A stretch of DNA of 64,000 nucleotides from an uncultured Bacteroidales bacterium (GTDB lineage: Bacteria > Bacteroidota > Bacteroidia > Bacteroidales > F082): positions 1 to 64,000 of the forward strand of contig CAJOCJ010000012.1 in assembly GCA_905236635.1 (NCBI GenBank), in the 5' to 3' direction. Position numbers and translations under genes: made by a program. The notes under the pieces are model-generated. The model was not told the DNA's origin. It made no database searches and saw only the letters and a program-made list of their open reading frames with translations. Below are positions 25,997 to 34,020 of the stretch, piece by piece. Positions within the stretch are counted from its first letter, which is position 1; each line of letters opens with the position of its first letter.

Positions 25997-27943
25997 TTAT
26001 TTGATGTTTTTAGCCAATACTTTCAATTCTATGTTACCCAATGCCTCATGCATCTGTCCCATGATCCAGTTACGCTTGTTTGTGGTAACCTTGGTCTTTT
26101 TGTTGGGTTTGTACGATGCCATCAGCTTTTTGAGCTTCTTGTTGATGGTGTCTTCCGATGCACGGCGGAATCCTATCTTACGAAGCACTTCCTTCATGTC
26201 AAGAGAGGCCTCTTCCACCAATGTCGGCGCCATGTTCCAAGCGAGACGGTAGTTGAGTTTCTCTTTCTTCAGGAAGGCGAAGAGCTTGTAGAGCGTGTCG
26301 TAGCCGAACTGTGACTCGTGGTTCTTGCCCAAGAGGTTCTTGAGTCTCATTCCTACGAAACAGCCGAGCAGACGGCCATCGACGCCCAGTTTTTCCACGA
26401 TATCGTTCATCGTCGGGAACCAGTTCTTCGTGAAGATATAAGTGAAGCAATCCTCAGGCACGTTCCACTTTTTGAGTTTGTAGTAACGGTCGATAATCTC
26501 TGTTGGAAGCTCTTTCTTCAATTTCTCTATCTCTTTCGGGTCGAGCGGGATAGGTGCTGAGTCGGTGTCAGGATACATACGGTCGGCGCCAGGCAAAACG
26601 CGTTCGAAGATGGTGATGCCATTGCTGACTGCCTTACGTGTCTCTTTCGGAACACCGTCGAATGCCATGAGGCAACGTTCCTCTATGGTCTCGATGGCTG
26701 TTGGCATGTCTTCTTCAGGGCCCCACACGAGGACGAGGGCGTCATCGGCGGTGGCGTGGACTTTCTTGCCCAGCTTATGCCATTGTGAGGCTATCAAAAC
26801 CGGCTCCAGCATCTCATCGTGGAACATATTAGGACGCTCGAGGCAGGCGATGACCTTCAGACGATCGGCGATTTCATCGGCAAAAATTTTGCCAGGCTGT
26901 GTGAATGTTGAAAGAACACCGCGGAATCCTGGCAGTTTGACGATTTTTATCTTGCCGTTTGTCGGGATGCACGGACGTGTGTCTTTATCAAAGAATGTAG
27001 GTCTCACGTCCGCCACTAGGACTTTCCAGCCGTCCTTTTTCAATTTTTTGTTGAGACGTTTCTGTAATTGTACCAAGGACCACTGGCGGAAGCACTCGTT
27101 GTGCGAGAGTTCCGGGATCCACTTGGCGTGTTGAACGCCTTTCAGCTCGATACGTGTGCCGCCTTTGCAGCTCACATTAACATCCTGACGGCCTGCACCC
27201 ATGCCTGTGCGGACAAGTCCTGTCGAGCGGCCCAAAAAACGGATATATTCGCATGTCTCTTTAAGTTCTTCAGGGTTTTTGCAGTCGGGATATGTCACGG
27301 TCTCAATCAACGGAACGCCGAGACGGTCGGTCTGATACACGCGGCGGTGTCCAATGTCGCTGATTTCGCGGCAGGCGTCTTCCTCAATGCTGAGTTGTAT
27401 GAGACGGATGTCTTTCTTTGGAAGTTTGAGCAAGCCTTCAACACCAACGATGGCGGTACGCTGGAAACCTGTCGGGATGGAACCGTCGAGGTATTGCTTA
27501 CGTGTGATGTGAACCTCGCCAACTATATTTAAGTTGGAACGCAAGGCGATGACGATAGCGTTATGCAGAGCCTCTTTGTTGATTGGGAACGGTGGCGTGT
27601 CGTCGATGTCGTAGGTACATGCCGTGCCGTTCTTTATGCGATAGACGATCTCTTTCTTGGTCTTGAACTCCATCAAAGCTGTGCCGTCGTATTCGCCAAG
27701 CTCAGAGAGCGTAGGACGCATATGGCGGATGAGCTCGGCGTCGTAGTCGTCAAATTTGTTGAATTGTCCGGCTGGGCAGTGGCAGAACAGCTTCTCCTTG
27801 GTCTTGATCTGCTGGTGAACCTCCAGTCCCGACATGAAGCCTATGCGGTCGTAGTCGGCCTGTTTGGCTTTTTTGCGCTCCACGTAGCCAGCCTGTTTTC
27901 GTGTCTGCTCGTAGTTGGCGCGGGGGTCGAAATTTGTGCTCAT
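25997..27943 (-). CDS. gatE: Glu-tRNA(Gln) amidotransferase subunit E
   Basis: 648 residues, soluble. N-terminal GatB/GatE kinase-like core (GFMSGLEVHQQIKTKEKLFC, GSIPTGFQRTAIVG, RTGMGAGRQDVNVSCKGGTRIELKGVQ), then an AspRS-like GAD insertion (IKIVKLPGFRGVLSTFTQPGKIFADE ... GKKVHATADDALVLVWG) and a C-terminal helical, YqeY-like tail. The GAD insertion and lack of a GatC partner separate it from GatB. GatE with GatD forms the amidotransferase best known from archaea, used only for Gln-tRNA. glnS and gltX are also in this window, so the cell may have two Gln-tRNA routes. Confidence 0.88.
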   Translation of the reverse strand: MSTNFDPRANYEQTRKQAGYVERKKAKQADYDRIGFMSGLEVHQQIKTKEKLFCHCPAGQFNKFDDYDAELIRHMRPTLSELGEYDGTALMEFKTKKEIVYRIKNGTACTYDIDDTPPFPINKEALHNAIVIALRSNLNIVGEVHITRKQYLDGSIPTGFQRTAIVGVEGLLKLPKKDIRLIQLSIEEDACREISDIGHRRVYQTDRLGVPLIETVTYPDCKNPEELKETCEYIRFLGRSTGLVRTGMGAGRQDVNVSCKGGTRIELKGVQHAKWIPELSHNECFRQWSLVQLQKRLNKKLKKDGWKVLVADVRPTFFDKDTRPCIPTNGKIKIVKLPGFRGVLSTFTQPGKIFADEIADRLKVIACLERPNMFHDEMLEPVLIASQWHKLGKKVHATADDALVLVWGPEEDMPTAIETIEERCLMAFDGVPKETRKAVSNGITIFERVLPGADRMYPDTDSAPIPLDPKEIEKLKKELPTEIIDRYYKLKKWNVPEDCFTYIFTKNWFPTMNDIVEKLGVDGRLLGCFVGMRLKNLLGKNHESQFGYDTLYKLFAFLKKEKLNYRLAWNMAPTLVEEASLDMKEVLRKIGFRRASEDTINKKLKKLMASYKPNKKTKVTTNKRNWIMGQMHEALGNIELKVLAKNIK

Positions 27944-27983
27944 ATTTCTTATGTTTATTATTTCAAAATAATCCGCTAAATTA

Positions 27984-27991
27984 CAAAAATA
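27984..27991 (-). promoter_or_regulatory. -7 promoter element (TATTTTTG) for gatE-gatD
   Basis: Minus strand, about 40 bases upstream of the gatE start; the AraC-type gene is divergent. Confidence 0.5.
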
Positions 27992-28026
27992 TCAAATTGA
28001 AAAAGAAAAATTCAAAATTTTTTTGT

Positions 28027-28034
28027 TAATTTTG
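28027..28034 (+). promoter_or_regulatory. -7 promoter element (TAATTTTG) for the membrane-tethered AraC gene
   Basis: Plus strand, 25 bases before the start codon at 28060. Confidence 0.5.
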
Positions 28035-28059
28035 CAACGATAAAATTGAAGTTGAAATA

Positions 28060-28761
28060 ATGAAAAAAATAAGACATCTAATACTGAATATTTTTCTGTT
28101 TTTCTTTGTTCTGGGCGGTAATGCGAATATTTTGACAATACAGGGTTACACCGAACCAGATGTCTACAACCGTTTGGAACAGGAAATTGCAAAGCACCGT
28201 GAGGCCTCACGTCAAGCTACAATTAGAACCTCTGTACTTGGCTATGTGGGAATACTGTTGCTTCTTTTTGCCATTTATGCTGTAAGCAAATGGCGTAGCA
28301 CACAGCGTAACAACAGAATCTTGGCGCAGCAGATTACTGAGGCAGTAAAATATAAAAAAAAGTACCAGGATTTAAGACCTACTCCTGTCGTGGTACCATC
28401 CTCAAACAGCCCTGCCGAGTTATCTGATTCTGAACTTTTTGCTTATCTGCGTGACCTTATTGAGAGCGAAAGATTATATCTTGACCCAGAGTTTGATCGT
28501 CAGACTCTTATCCAACGCACTGGTCTGTCGAAGGAACGTATCGGAGCAGCCTTCTCTCAGGGTAGCGACCAAGAGAGAATCACAACCCTCGTACGCGAGT
28601 TGCGTCTTGAATATGCCGTCCGTCTGATGAACGAACAACCAGAGTTGAATGTCGAGCAGGTATGTATAGCCAGTGGCTTCACAAATGCGGATACATTTAC
28701 ACGCAATTTCAAGTCAAAGTATGGTATGACGCCGAGCGTTTATATGAAATCAAAGGCCTAA
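28060..28761 (+). CDS. Membrane-tethered AraC-family transcriptional regulator
   Basis: 233 residues. An N-terminal signal or first helix (LILNIFLFFFVLGGN), a short extracytoplasmic stretch of about 35 residues, a transmembrane helix (SVLGYVGILLLLFAIYAVS, about residues 63-81), a basic cytoplasmic linker, then an AraC/XylS double helix-turn-helix (about residues 145-230, with LRLEYAVRLMNEQPELNVEQVCIASGF... and FKSKYGMTPSVY). No sensor-kinase domain is present, so it would act from the membrane. The stimulus is unknown. A 21-bp iterated repeat lies just behind the stop, and gatE is divergent. Confidence 0.75.
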   Translation: MKKIRHLILNIFLFFFVLGGNANILTIQGYTEPDVYNRLEQEIAKHREASRQATIRTSVLGYVGILLLLFAIYAVSKWRSTQRNNRILAQQITEAVKYKKKYQDLRPTPVVVPSSNSPAELSDSELFAYLRDLIESERLYLDPEFDRQTLIQRTGLSKERIGAAFSQGSDQERITTLVRELRLEYAVRLMNEQPELNVEQVCIASGFTNADTFTRNFKSKYGMTPSVYMKSKA

Positions 28762-28780
28762 AAACCCCTAATTTTTGATT

Positions 28781-28861
28781 TCCGACATTTTGTCTAAAAA
28801 ATCCGATTAATTGTCTTTTTATCCGACATTTTGTCTAAAAATATCCGATAATTTGTCTTTT
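28781..28861. repeat. Four iterated 20-22 bp units in the AraC-TM1266 gap
   Basis: TCCGAnnnnTTTGTCT-type units start at 28781, 28802, 28822 and 28844, spaced 21, 20 and 22 bases. Units 1 and 3 carry the imperfect palindrome GACATTTTGTC; units 2 and 4 have GATTAATTGTC and GATAATTTGTC. They alternate with A- and T-runs and lie between two convergent genes. Confidence 0.75.
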
Positions 28862-28883
28862 TGGGTGTTTTTGTGCAAAAATT

Positions 28884-29138
28884 TTATTGTTTTAAAACTG
28901 CTGATTTTACCTCCACGCCGTCGAGATTTCCGAGCTGTCCTGTAAGCGATCCAATCTCATCTGTTGAGCCTTCTACGACCAAGGAAATGATGCTCATTTC
29001 TTCATGACGAGGCAAGCCCAAACGTCCGATTACAATGTCAGAATGTTTCGAAATTATAGCGTTAACTTGCGGCGCTTTGTCTCTGTCGCCGATCGCAATT
29101 ATGACTGTTCCAACCCTTTTTTCCATGTCTATTTTCAT
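28884..29138 (-). CDS. TM1266-family iron-only hydrogenase system regulator-like protein
   Basis: 84 residues, ACT-like ferredoxin-fold protein; ATG at 29126 (MEKRVGTVIIAIGDRD) is an equally plausible start. The family is named for association with [FeFe]-hydrogenase operons and carries short ferredoxin-like strands (VGTVIIAIG, MSIISLVVEGS, VEVKSAVL). No hydrogenase structural or maturation gene is in the window, so partners must be elsewhere if it regulates one. Confidence 0.75.
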   Translation of the reverse strand: MKIDMEKRVGTVIIAIGDRDKAPQVNAIISKHSDIVIGRLGLPRHEEMSIISLVVEGSTDEIGSLTGQLGNLDGVEVKSAVLKQ

Positions 29139-29237
29139 TAAAAACTGTTACAAAAATAAGAAAAATTTTGCTTCACATTACAAAATTTTTATCTAATTTT
29201 GCATTACCTCAAAGACTAAAAACTAAAATTATTTTAT

Positions 29238-29927
29238 ATGAAAATTTTACAAAGTTTAATCAATTTATTGTATCCGAGAGTCTGTAGTGCTTGTGGAAAT
29301 TTGCTGTTAGAGGGCGAAGAGACGGTGTGTACGACTTGTCGTTTTCTTTTGCCCAAAACAGGCTATGAGAATAATCCTAATAACCCTTTGGCACAGAATT
29401 TCTTCGGCCAGATACCGTTTAATGCAGTGTCGGCTGAGTATTTCTTCAGCAAAAGCGGCAAAGTGCAGCATCTTATCCATGGTTTGAAATATAATCATTG
29501 TCGCGAAAATGGAATATTTTTAGGTCAGGAAATTGGTAAGAGTTTACTAAAAGCCGCTGACTATCAAGGAATTGACTATCTTATTCCAATACCATTACAT
29601 CCAAAAAAGGAGAAGATAAGAGGATACAACCAAAGCCATGTTATTGCTGAAGGAATAAGTGAAATCATGAATATTCCTATTGCTGAACACTGCCTGGTGA
29701 GAACCGTTTTCACCGATACACAGACCAAGAAATCTAGAGAGGAACGATGGGACAATGTGAAGGAGATTTTTGAAGTCATTAATCCTTCGGAAATAACAGG
29801 AAAACATGTGCTTCTCATCGATGACGTACTGACCACAGGCGCCACACTGATGTCAGCCGGAAGAGCTCTTTTACAGGTGGAAAAAATAAAAATAAGTGTA
29901 GTGACGGCCGCTTGTGCCAGCAATTGA
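29238..29927 (+). CDS. ComF family phosphoribosyltransferase-like protein
   Basis: 229 residues. N-terminal zinc-binding cysteines (CSACGNLLLEGEETVCTTC), a central HxGYNQSH segment (KIRGYNQSHVIAEG), and the PRPP site LLIDDVLTTGATL near the C-terminus. In Gram-positive and Gram-negative species ComF is tied to DNA uptake, but many members are of unknown function. 21 bases before rlmH on the same strand. Confidence 0.9.
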   Translation: MKILQSLINLLYPRVCSACGNLLLEGEETVCTTCRFLLPKTGYENNPNNPLAQNFFGQIPFNAVSAEYFFSKSGKVQHLIHGLKYNHCRENGIFLGQEIGKSLLKAADYQGIDYLIPIPLHPKKEKIRGYNQSHVIAEGISEIMNIPIAEHCLVRTVFTDTQTKKSREERWDNVKEIFEVINPSEITGKHVLLIDDVLTTGATLMSAGRALLQVEKIKISVVTAACASN

Positions 29928-29936
29928 TATTTTTAC

Positions 29937-29944
29937 TATCTTTG
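29937..29944 (+). promoter_or_regulatory. -7 element TATCTTTG four bases from the rlmH start
   Basis: Perfect TAnnTTTG ending four bases before the GTG at 29949: the same placement as before the DUF3109 gene. A TSS at or within a few bases of the start codon is expected. Confidence 0.55.
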
Positions 29945-29948
29945 CGAC

Positions 29949-30422
29949 GTGAAAATCATGCTGCTTGTAATAGGAAAGACCGACGAGGCGTATCTTGAGA
30001 CTGGTATCTCCAAGTATATCAGTCGGTTAGAGCATTACGCACAGTTTGAAATGAAGGTCATTCCCGACATTAAAAACCGTAAGACTTTGTCGGAGGCACA
30101 ACAGAAAAAACTAGAGGGAGAGTTACTCTTAGCACAGTTACAACCAGGCGACGACATAATACTTTTGGATGAAAACGGCAAGACTTTCTCGTCACGAGGA
30201 TTCTCGCAATGGCTTGAGCATCAATTGAATACGGGCTGCAAACGTATGGTCTTCATCATTGGCGGTCCATACGGCTTCTCGCAAGAAGTCTATGACCGTG
30301 CCAACGCAAAGATAAGCCTCTCCGAGATGACATTCTCGCATCAGATGGTACGACTCGTCTTCACAGAGCAGCTGTATCGCGCATTTACAATATTAAAAGG
30401 AGAACAATATCATCACGATTAG
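29949..30422 (+). CDS. rlmH: 23S rRNA (pseudouridine-1915 N3) methyltransferase
   Basis: 157 residues, starting at a GTG (MKIMLLVIGKTDEAYLETG, which aligns with the family start MKIxLLxxGKT). SPOUT methyltransferase: the conserved VFIIGGPYGFSQEVYDRA knot and SEMTFSHQMVRLVFTEQLYRAFTILKGEQYHHD end. It methylates pseudouridine 1915 in helix 69 of 23S rRNA. Confidence 0.95.
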   Translation: MKIMLLVIGKTDEAYLETGISKYISRLEHYAQFEMKVIPDIKNRKTLSEAQQKKLEGELLLAQLQPGDDIILLDENGKTFSSRGFSQWLEHQLNTGCKRMVFIIGGPYGFSQEVYDRANAKISLSEMTFSHQMVRLVFTEQLYRAFTILKGEQYHHD

Positions 30423-30480
30423 TTTAGAGTGTAGAGTGTAAAGTTTAGAGTAGTTTTTAAGTTGAAAGTTTAAAATTTAA
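30421..30480. repeat. Low-complexity tract (AGTTTAGAGTGTA / AAGTTTAAA)
   Basis: Degenerate heptad-like repeats agtttagagtgtagagtgtaaagtttagag and then aagtttaaaatttaaag, between rlmH and the peptidase gene. Reverse complement type of the CTAAACTTTAAA tracts elsewhere. Confidence 0.55.
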
Positions 30481-30491
30481 AGAAATATTAA

Positions 30492-32654
30492 ATGAAGAAG
30501 ACATTATTTGCAATTATTACAATCCTCTTTCTCGGCACAATCGCTCGTGCTGACGAAGGTATGTGGATCCCTGCGCTGCTTCAGAGAAACGAAGCCGAAA
30601 TGCAGGCTATGGGCATGAAAATCACTGCCGACGACATCTATTCCATCAACCACAGCTCGATGAAAGACGCCGTGGTGCTCTTTGGAGGCGGCTGCACTGG
30701 CGAAATAGTCAGCGAACAAGGACTGCTGCTTACCAACCACCACTGCGGATACGGCTGGATTCAGCGTCACTCAACGATGGAACACGATTACCTCACTGAC
30801 GGCTTTTGGGCTATGACACCGGAAGAAGAGCTGGCATGCCCGGGTCTCACTGTCACTATGCTTAAAAACATGGTTGACGTGACAGATAAGATCCTTACTA
30901 ATGTCACTCCTGAGACTACCGACGAAGAACGTGCAGAAATCGTCAGCAAGAACATTAAAAGACTGGTAGAAGAAATGCAGAAACGCTCCGAGTATGAAGT
31001 GTCTGTAGAGTCGTTTTACCAAGGAAATCAGTACTTTCTGATGTATAACGAGGTGTTTAGAGACATCCGCATGGTGGGTGCTCCTCCGTCAAACATCGGC
31101 AAATTCGGTGGCGACACCGACAATTGGGTGTGGCCTCGTCATACTGGCGATTTCTCAATCTTCAGAATCTATGTCGGTCCTGACGGAAAGCCAGCAGAAT
31201 ATAGCAAAGACAACAAAACGTACAAGCCTGATTATCACTTCACAATCTCTTTGAAAGGTGTTGAAGAAGGCGACTTCACATTCGTGTTCGGCTATCCTGC
31301 CCGCACTAACGAATACCTTCCGGCAGTGGCAGTAAATCAAGAAGCTAACGTGATTTACCCTGTCGTTGTTGATCTTCGCACAAAGATTCTCGATATCTAT
31401 AACAAATATCAGGAAAAAGACGCAAAAGTCCGTATCCAGTATGCCAACAAACACGCTGGTCTCGGCAACGGCTGGAAGAAATGGATGGGCGTCATCGAAG
31501 GCATCCGTAACTTCAAGGGAATCGAGAAAAAACAGGCGTTTGAAGAGGCTTATCTCGACTGGTGCATGAAGACACGTTCACGCATACCTTACATGCATGC
31601 TCTCAAGGATTTCACCCCAGTTTACGAGGAATATGAAAAATATCGCATGGCAACTACATATTTCACTGAGGCCGGGCTTTCAATAGAATTGATTGAATTT
31701 GCTGCCAATTTTGCACAAATTACAGAGGTTACAAAAGATACTCCGCAAGAAGAAATAGATGAGCTTGTCAACGCATTAAAGTCAGCTGCGGCAGTATTTT
31801 ACAAAGATTATTATCAGCCGATCGACGAAGAGGTGGCAATTGCTATGCTCAAGGCTTATCGTGAGGCTCAACCTGAGGATTTCCGTCCTGAGATTCTTAA
31901 TGAAATCGACAGGAAATTCAAGGGAAACGTACAATCCTACGTCGATTATCTGTTTGGCAAAACTATCTTCACATCTGAAGAGAAAGTCAATAAATTCCTT
32001 GACGAATTCAATCCTTCAAAAGTCAAAAAACTTGAAAAAGACCCGGCTATTGTTGCTGCTAACAGCATGATGGACTTCTATGTTGAAAATGTTATGGCAA
32101 AATCAAGAGAATGCAACACAAAAATCAATAATTTACGCCGCGTTTACATGGAAGGTCAGATGAAGATGATTCCGGAGGTCTATCCTGAGCGCAACCTCTA
32201 CCCTGACGCCAACTTCACGCTCCGTGTGACTTACGGCAAAGTGGGCGGTTTCAAGCCGAAAGACGCAGTGACATACCGTCACTACACCACCCTCGACGGC
32301 ATCATGCAGAAGGAGAATCCGAATATCTACGACTATGTCGTAACCGACAGATTACGTGAGCTTTACGAGGCTAAAGACTATGGTCGCTATGCCGATAAAG
32401 ACGGCTCGATGCATGTGGCTTTCATTGCGGGAAACCACACCACCGGCGGCAACAGCGGCAGTCCTATCCTCAACGCCAACGGAGAGTTGCTCGGACTCAA
32501 CTTCGACCGTACATGGGAAGGCACGATGAGCGACTTAATCTATGACCCGTCGATTTGCAAGAACATCAGCGTCGATATCCGTTATGTGCTGTTCCTCATC
32601 GACAAATATGCTGGCTGCCAACGTCTCATCGACGAGATGACAATAGCAGAATAA
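30492..32654 (+). CDS. S46-family dipeptidyl-peptidase 11 (Asp/Glu-specific)
   Basis: 720 residues with an N-terminal signal peptide (MKKTLFAIITILFLGTIARA). Chymotrypsin-type site: His in LLTNHHCGYG, Asp in GDTDNWVW and Ser in TGGNSGSPILNANGELLGLNFDR. The Arg in NFDR lies 18 residues after the catalytic Ser, which is the position of Arg673 in Porphyromonas DPP11 (Gly in DPP7); Arg there selects P1 Asp or Glu. It would trim dipeptides in the periplasm for peptide nutrition. It is 1 base from the next gene. Confidence 0.93.
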   Translation: MKKTLFAIITILFLGTIARADEGMWIPALLQRNEAEMQAMGMKITADDIYSINHSSMKDAVVLFGGGCTGEIVSEQGLLLTNHHCGYGWIQRHSTMEHDYLTDGFWAMTPEEELACPGLTVTMLKNMVDVTDKILTNVTPETTDEERAEIVSKNIKRLVEEMQKRSEYEVSVESFYQGNQYFLMYNEVFRDIRMVGAPPSNIGKFGGDTDNWVWPRHTGDFSIFRIYVGPDGKPAEYSKDNKTYKPDYHFTISLKGVEEGDFTFVFGYPARTNEYLPAVAVNQEANVIYPVVVDLRTKILDIYNKYQEKDAKVRIQYANKHAGLGNGWKKWMGVIEGIRNFKGIEKKQAFEEAYLDWCMKTRSRIPYMHALKDFTPVYEEYEKYRMATTYFTEAGLSIELIEFAANFAQITEVTKDTPQEEIDELVNALKSAAAVFYKDYYQPIDEEVAIAMLKAYREAQPEDFRPEILNEIDRKFKGNVQSYVDYLFGKTIFTSEEKVNKFLDEFNPSKVKKLEKDPAIVAANSMMDFYVENVMAKSRECNTKINNLRRVYMEGQMKMIPEVYPERNLYPDANFTLRVTYGKVGGFKPKDAVTYRHYTTLDGIMQKENPNIYDYVVTDRLRELYEAKDYGRYADKDGSMHVAFIAGNHTTGGNSGSPILNANGELLGLNFDRTWEGTMSDLIYDPSICKNISVDIRYVLFLIDKYAGCQRLIDEMTIAE

Positions 32655-32655
32655 A

Positions 32656-33597
32656 ATGTCTGACAATCAACGATTTAAAGAGCGGATGCTTTCTTGTGTC
32701 CGCTCTGCCACTCCAAGCGCATTGAAGACCATCTGGTGGCTCGCCAAGATTATGGTCGGGGTGTCGTTTGGCATCATGTTACTCCAGTATTTCGGCGTAA
32801 TAGCTTGGATTTCCGAGCAGTTAACTCCCCTATTTTCCAGTTTCGGACTCCCCGGTGAAGCCGCCCTCGCCTACGTCTCGGGCTATTTTGTCAACTGCTA
32901 CACCGCCATGGCCGTGATGACGTCATTGCAACTGGATATGCGTGCAGCGACGATTTTAGCCGTTATGGTGCTATGTTCGCATAATATGATAGTGGAGACT
33001 ACCGTACAGGCAAAAACGGGTTCTAGTGCCCTTAGAATCGTTGTAATAAGGACATTGTCGGCGTTCATCCTGGCGTTTGTGTTGAACAAGATAATGCCGG
33101 GAGAGTTTGAAAACACCGTTTCTGATGCTGTAGCCACTGAAAATCTCACATTTGTGGAGATGCTTAAAGACTGGGCTTGGCGCACCGTGAAAACCGTTGC
33201 CTTGATGGCTGTTTTGGTTTATGCCTTGACGCTATTACAGCGAATCCTCAATGAATTCGGCATAATTGAGCATATTGCAAACTTCCTGAAGCCAGTGATG
33301 GTATTCTTCGGATTGCCGCCGCGTACGGCTTTTCTGTGGCTTGTGGCAAACACCCTCGGACTAGCATACGGTGCCGCTGTTATGATTGATGAAACAGAGA
33401 CAGGAACGACAACAAAAGAGGAGAACGATCTTCTGAACCACCATATCGGTGTTTCGCACAGCAACCTTGAGGATTTACTGCTGTTTACAGCCATCGGAGG
33501 CAGTTTTCTGTGGATGCTGCTTTCCCGCTGGGCGATGTCGCTGCTTCTTGTCTGGGAACGCAGGATAGAAAACCGCCTGCGTCACCGCAAGAAGTAA
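32656..33597 (+). CDS. Nucleoside-recognition-domain membrane protein
   Basis: 313 residues with about eight hydrophobic helices, including repeated Gate-type segments (GEAALAYVSGYFVNCYTAMAVM; RTAFLWLVANTLGLAYGAAVM) typical of nucleoside-recognition (Gate) domain proteins. The name is historical; the transported or sensed substrate is not established. It begins 1 base after the DPP11 stop, so the two may be translationally linked. Confidence 0.7.
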   Translation: MSDNQRFKERMLSCVRSATPSALKTIWWLAKIMVGVSFGIMLLQYFGVIAWISEQLTPLFSSFGLPGEAALAYVSGYFVNCYTAMAVMTSLQLDMRAATILAVMVLCSHNMIVETTVQAKTGSSALRIVVIRTLSAFILAFVLNKIMPGEFENTVSDAVATENLTFVEMLKDWAWRTVKTVALMAVLVYALTLLQRILNEFGIIEHIANFLKPVMVFFGLPPRTAFLWLVANTLGLAYGAAVMIDETETGTTTKEENDLLNHHIGVSHSNLEDLLLFTAIGGSFLWMLLSRWAMSLLLVWERRIENRLRHRKK

Positions 33598-33637
33598 AAT
33601 ATTTTTCTTAATTTTCTTTTGCAATAAAAAAAAGTTG

Positions 33638-33645
33638 TATTTTTG
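33638..33645 (+). promoter_or_regulatory. -7 promoter element (TATTTTTG) for tRNA-Pro
   Basis: TATTTTTG 20 bases before tRNA-Pro. A TTTG at 33618 is 16 bases upstream, shorter than the ideal spacing. Confidence 0.55.
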
Positions 33646-33665
33646 CAGTCCGAAATTTTCGGGTT

Positions 33666-33739
33666 CGGGATGTAGCGCAGCCCGGTAGCGCGCTTCGTTC
33701 GGGACGAAGAGGCCGCAAGTTCGAATCTTGTCATCCCGA
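33666..33739 (+). tRNA. tRNA-Pro (anticodon CGG)
   Basis: 74 nt. Acceptor CGGGATG/CATCCCG, anticodon stem CTTCG/CGAAG with loop TTCGGGA, T-loop GTTCGAATC. Discriminator A, as expected for Pro. Confidence 0.95.
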
Positions 33740-33743
33740 CAAT

Positions 33744-33771
33744 AAAAAAGTCAGCGATCGCTGACTTTTTT
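33744..33771 (+). terminator. Terminator of tRNA-Pro
   Basis: AAAAAGTCAGCG and CGCTGACTTTTTT, a near-perfect palindromic stem with a very short loop (AT), then T-run. It starts 5 bases after the tRNA. Confidence 0.9.
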
Positions 33772-33778
33772 AGTTAAT

Positions 33779-33849
33779 AGTTGATAATTGAAAATTGATA
33801 ATTATTTTGATTTGTTAATTCTCAACTGTCAATTTTCAATTGTCAATTA
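33779..33849. repeat. Dispersed AT-rich 19-bp unit, copy 2, with inverted copy
   Basis: agttgataattgaaaattg at 33779-33797 repeats copy 1 at 23273. About 25 bases later the reverse-complement form (ctgtcaattttcaattgtcaatt) follows, so the region can fold into a hairpin. Confidence 0.55.
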
Positions 33850-33984
33850 CCTCCAGCGTGAGCAATCGCAGTCTTTTGATTTCTTGTTGTAATTCGACGG
33901 CTCGTAGGCACGTGAACAAGATATTGTAACCAATGCTAATGCAATGATTATCAATAACAATTTATATATCTTTTTCATCTTCAT
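33847..33984 (-). CDS. Small lipoprotein, 45 aa
   Basis: A short gene whose 45 residues start MKMKKIYK (ATG 33984; a second ATG at 33978). The hydrophobic stretch LLLIIIALALVTI ends in the lipobox SC at residue 23, and the mature 23 residues end with a Cys-x-Cys pair (KDCDCSRWR). Small, positively charged N-terminus, lipobox and dicysteine tail are typical of Bacteroidota mini-lipoproteins. Family unknown. It lies upstream of and codirectional with the EnvC-like gene. Confidence 0.6.
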   Translation of the reverse strand: MKMKKIYKLLLIIIALALVTISCSRAYEPSNYNKKSKDCDCSRWR

Positions 33985-33993
33985 ATTCTTCTA

Positions 33994-34020
33994 TAAACTC
34001 TAAACTTTAAACTCTAAACT
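33994..34020. repeat. Low-complexity CTAAACTTTAAA tract
   Basis: ctctaaactttaaactctaaac-type units in the gap between the small lipoprotein gene and the EnvC-like gene. Confidence 0.55.

Noticed and set aside
28884-29138. Evidence for a hydrogenase operon
   Set aside because: Only the TM1266-like gene is present; no hydrogenase or HydEFG gene in the window.
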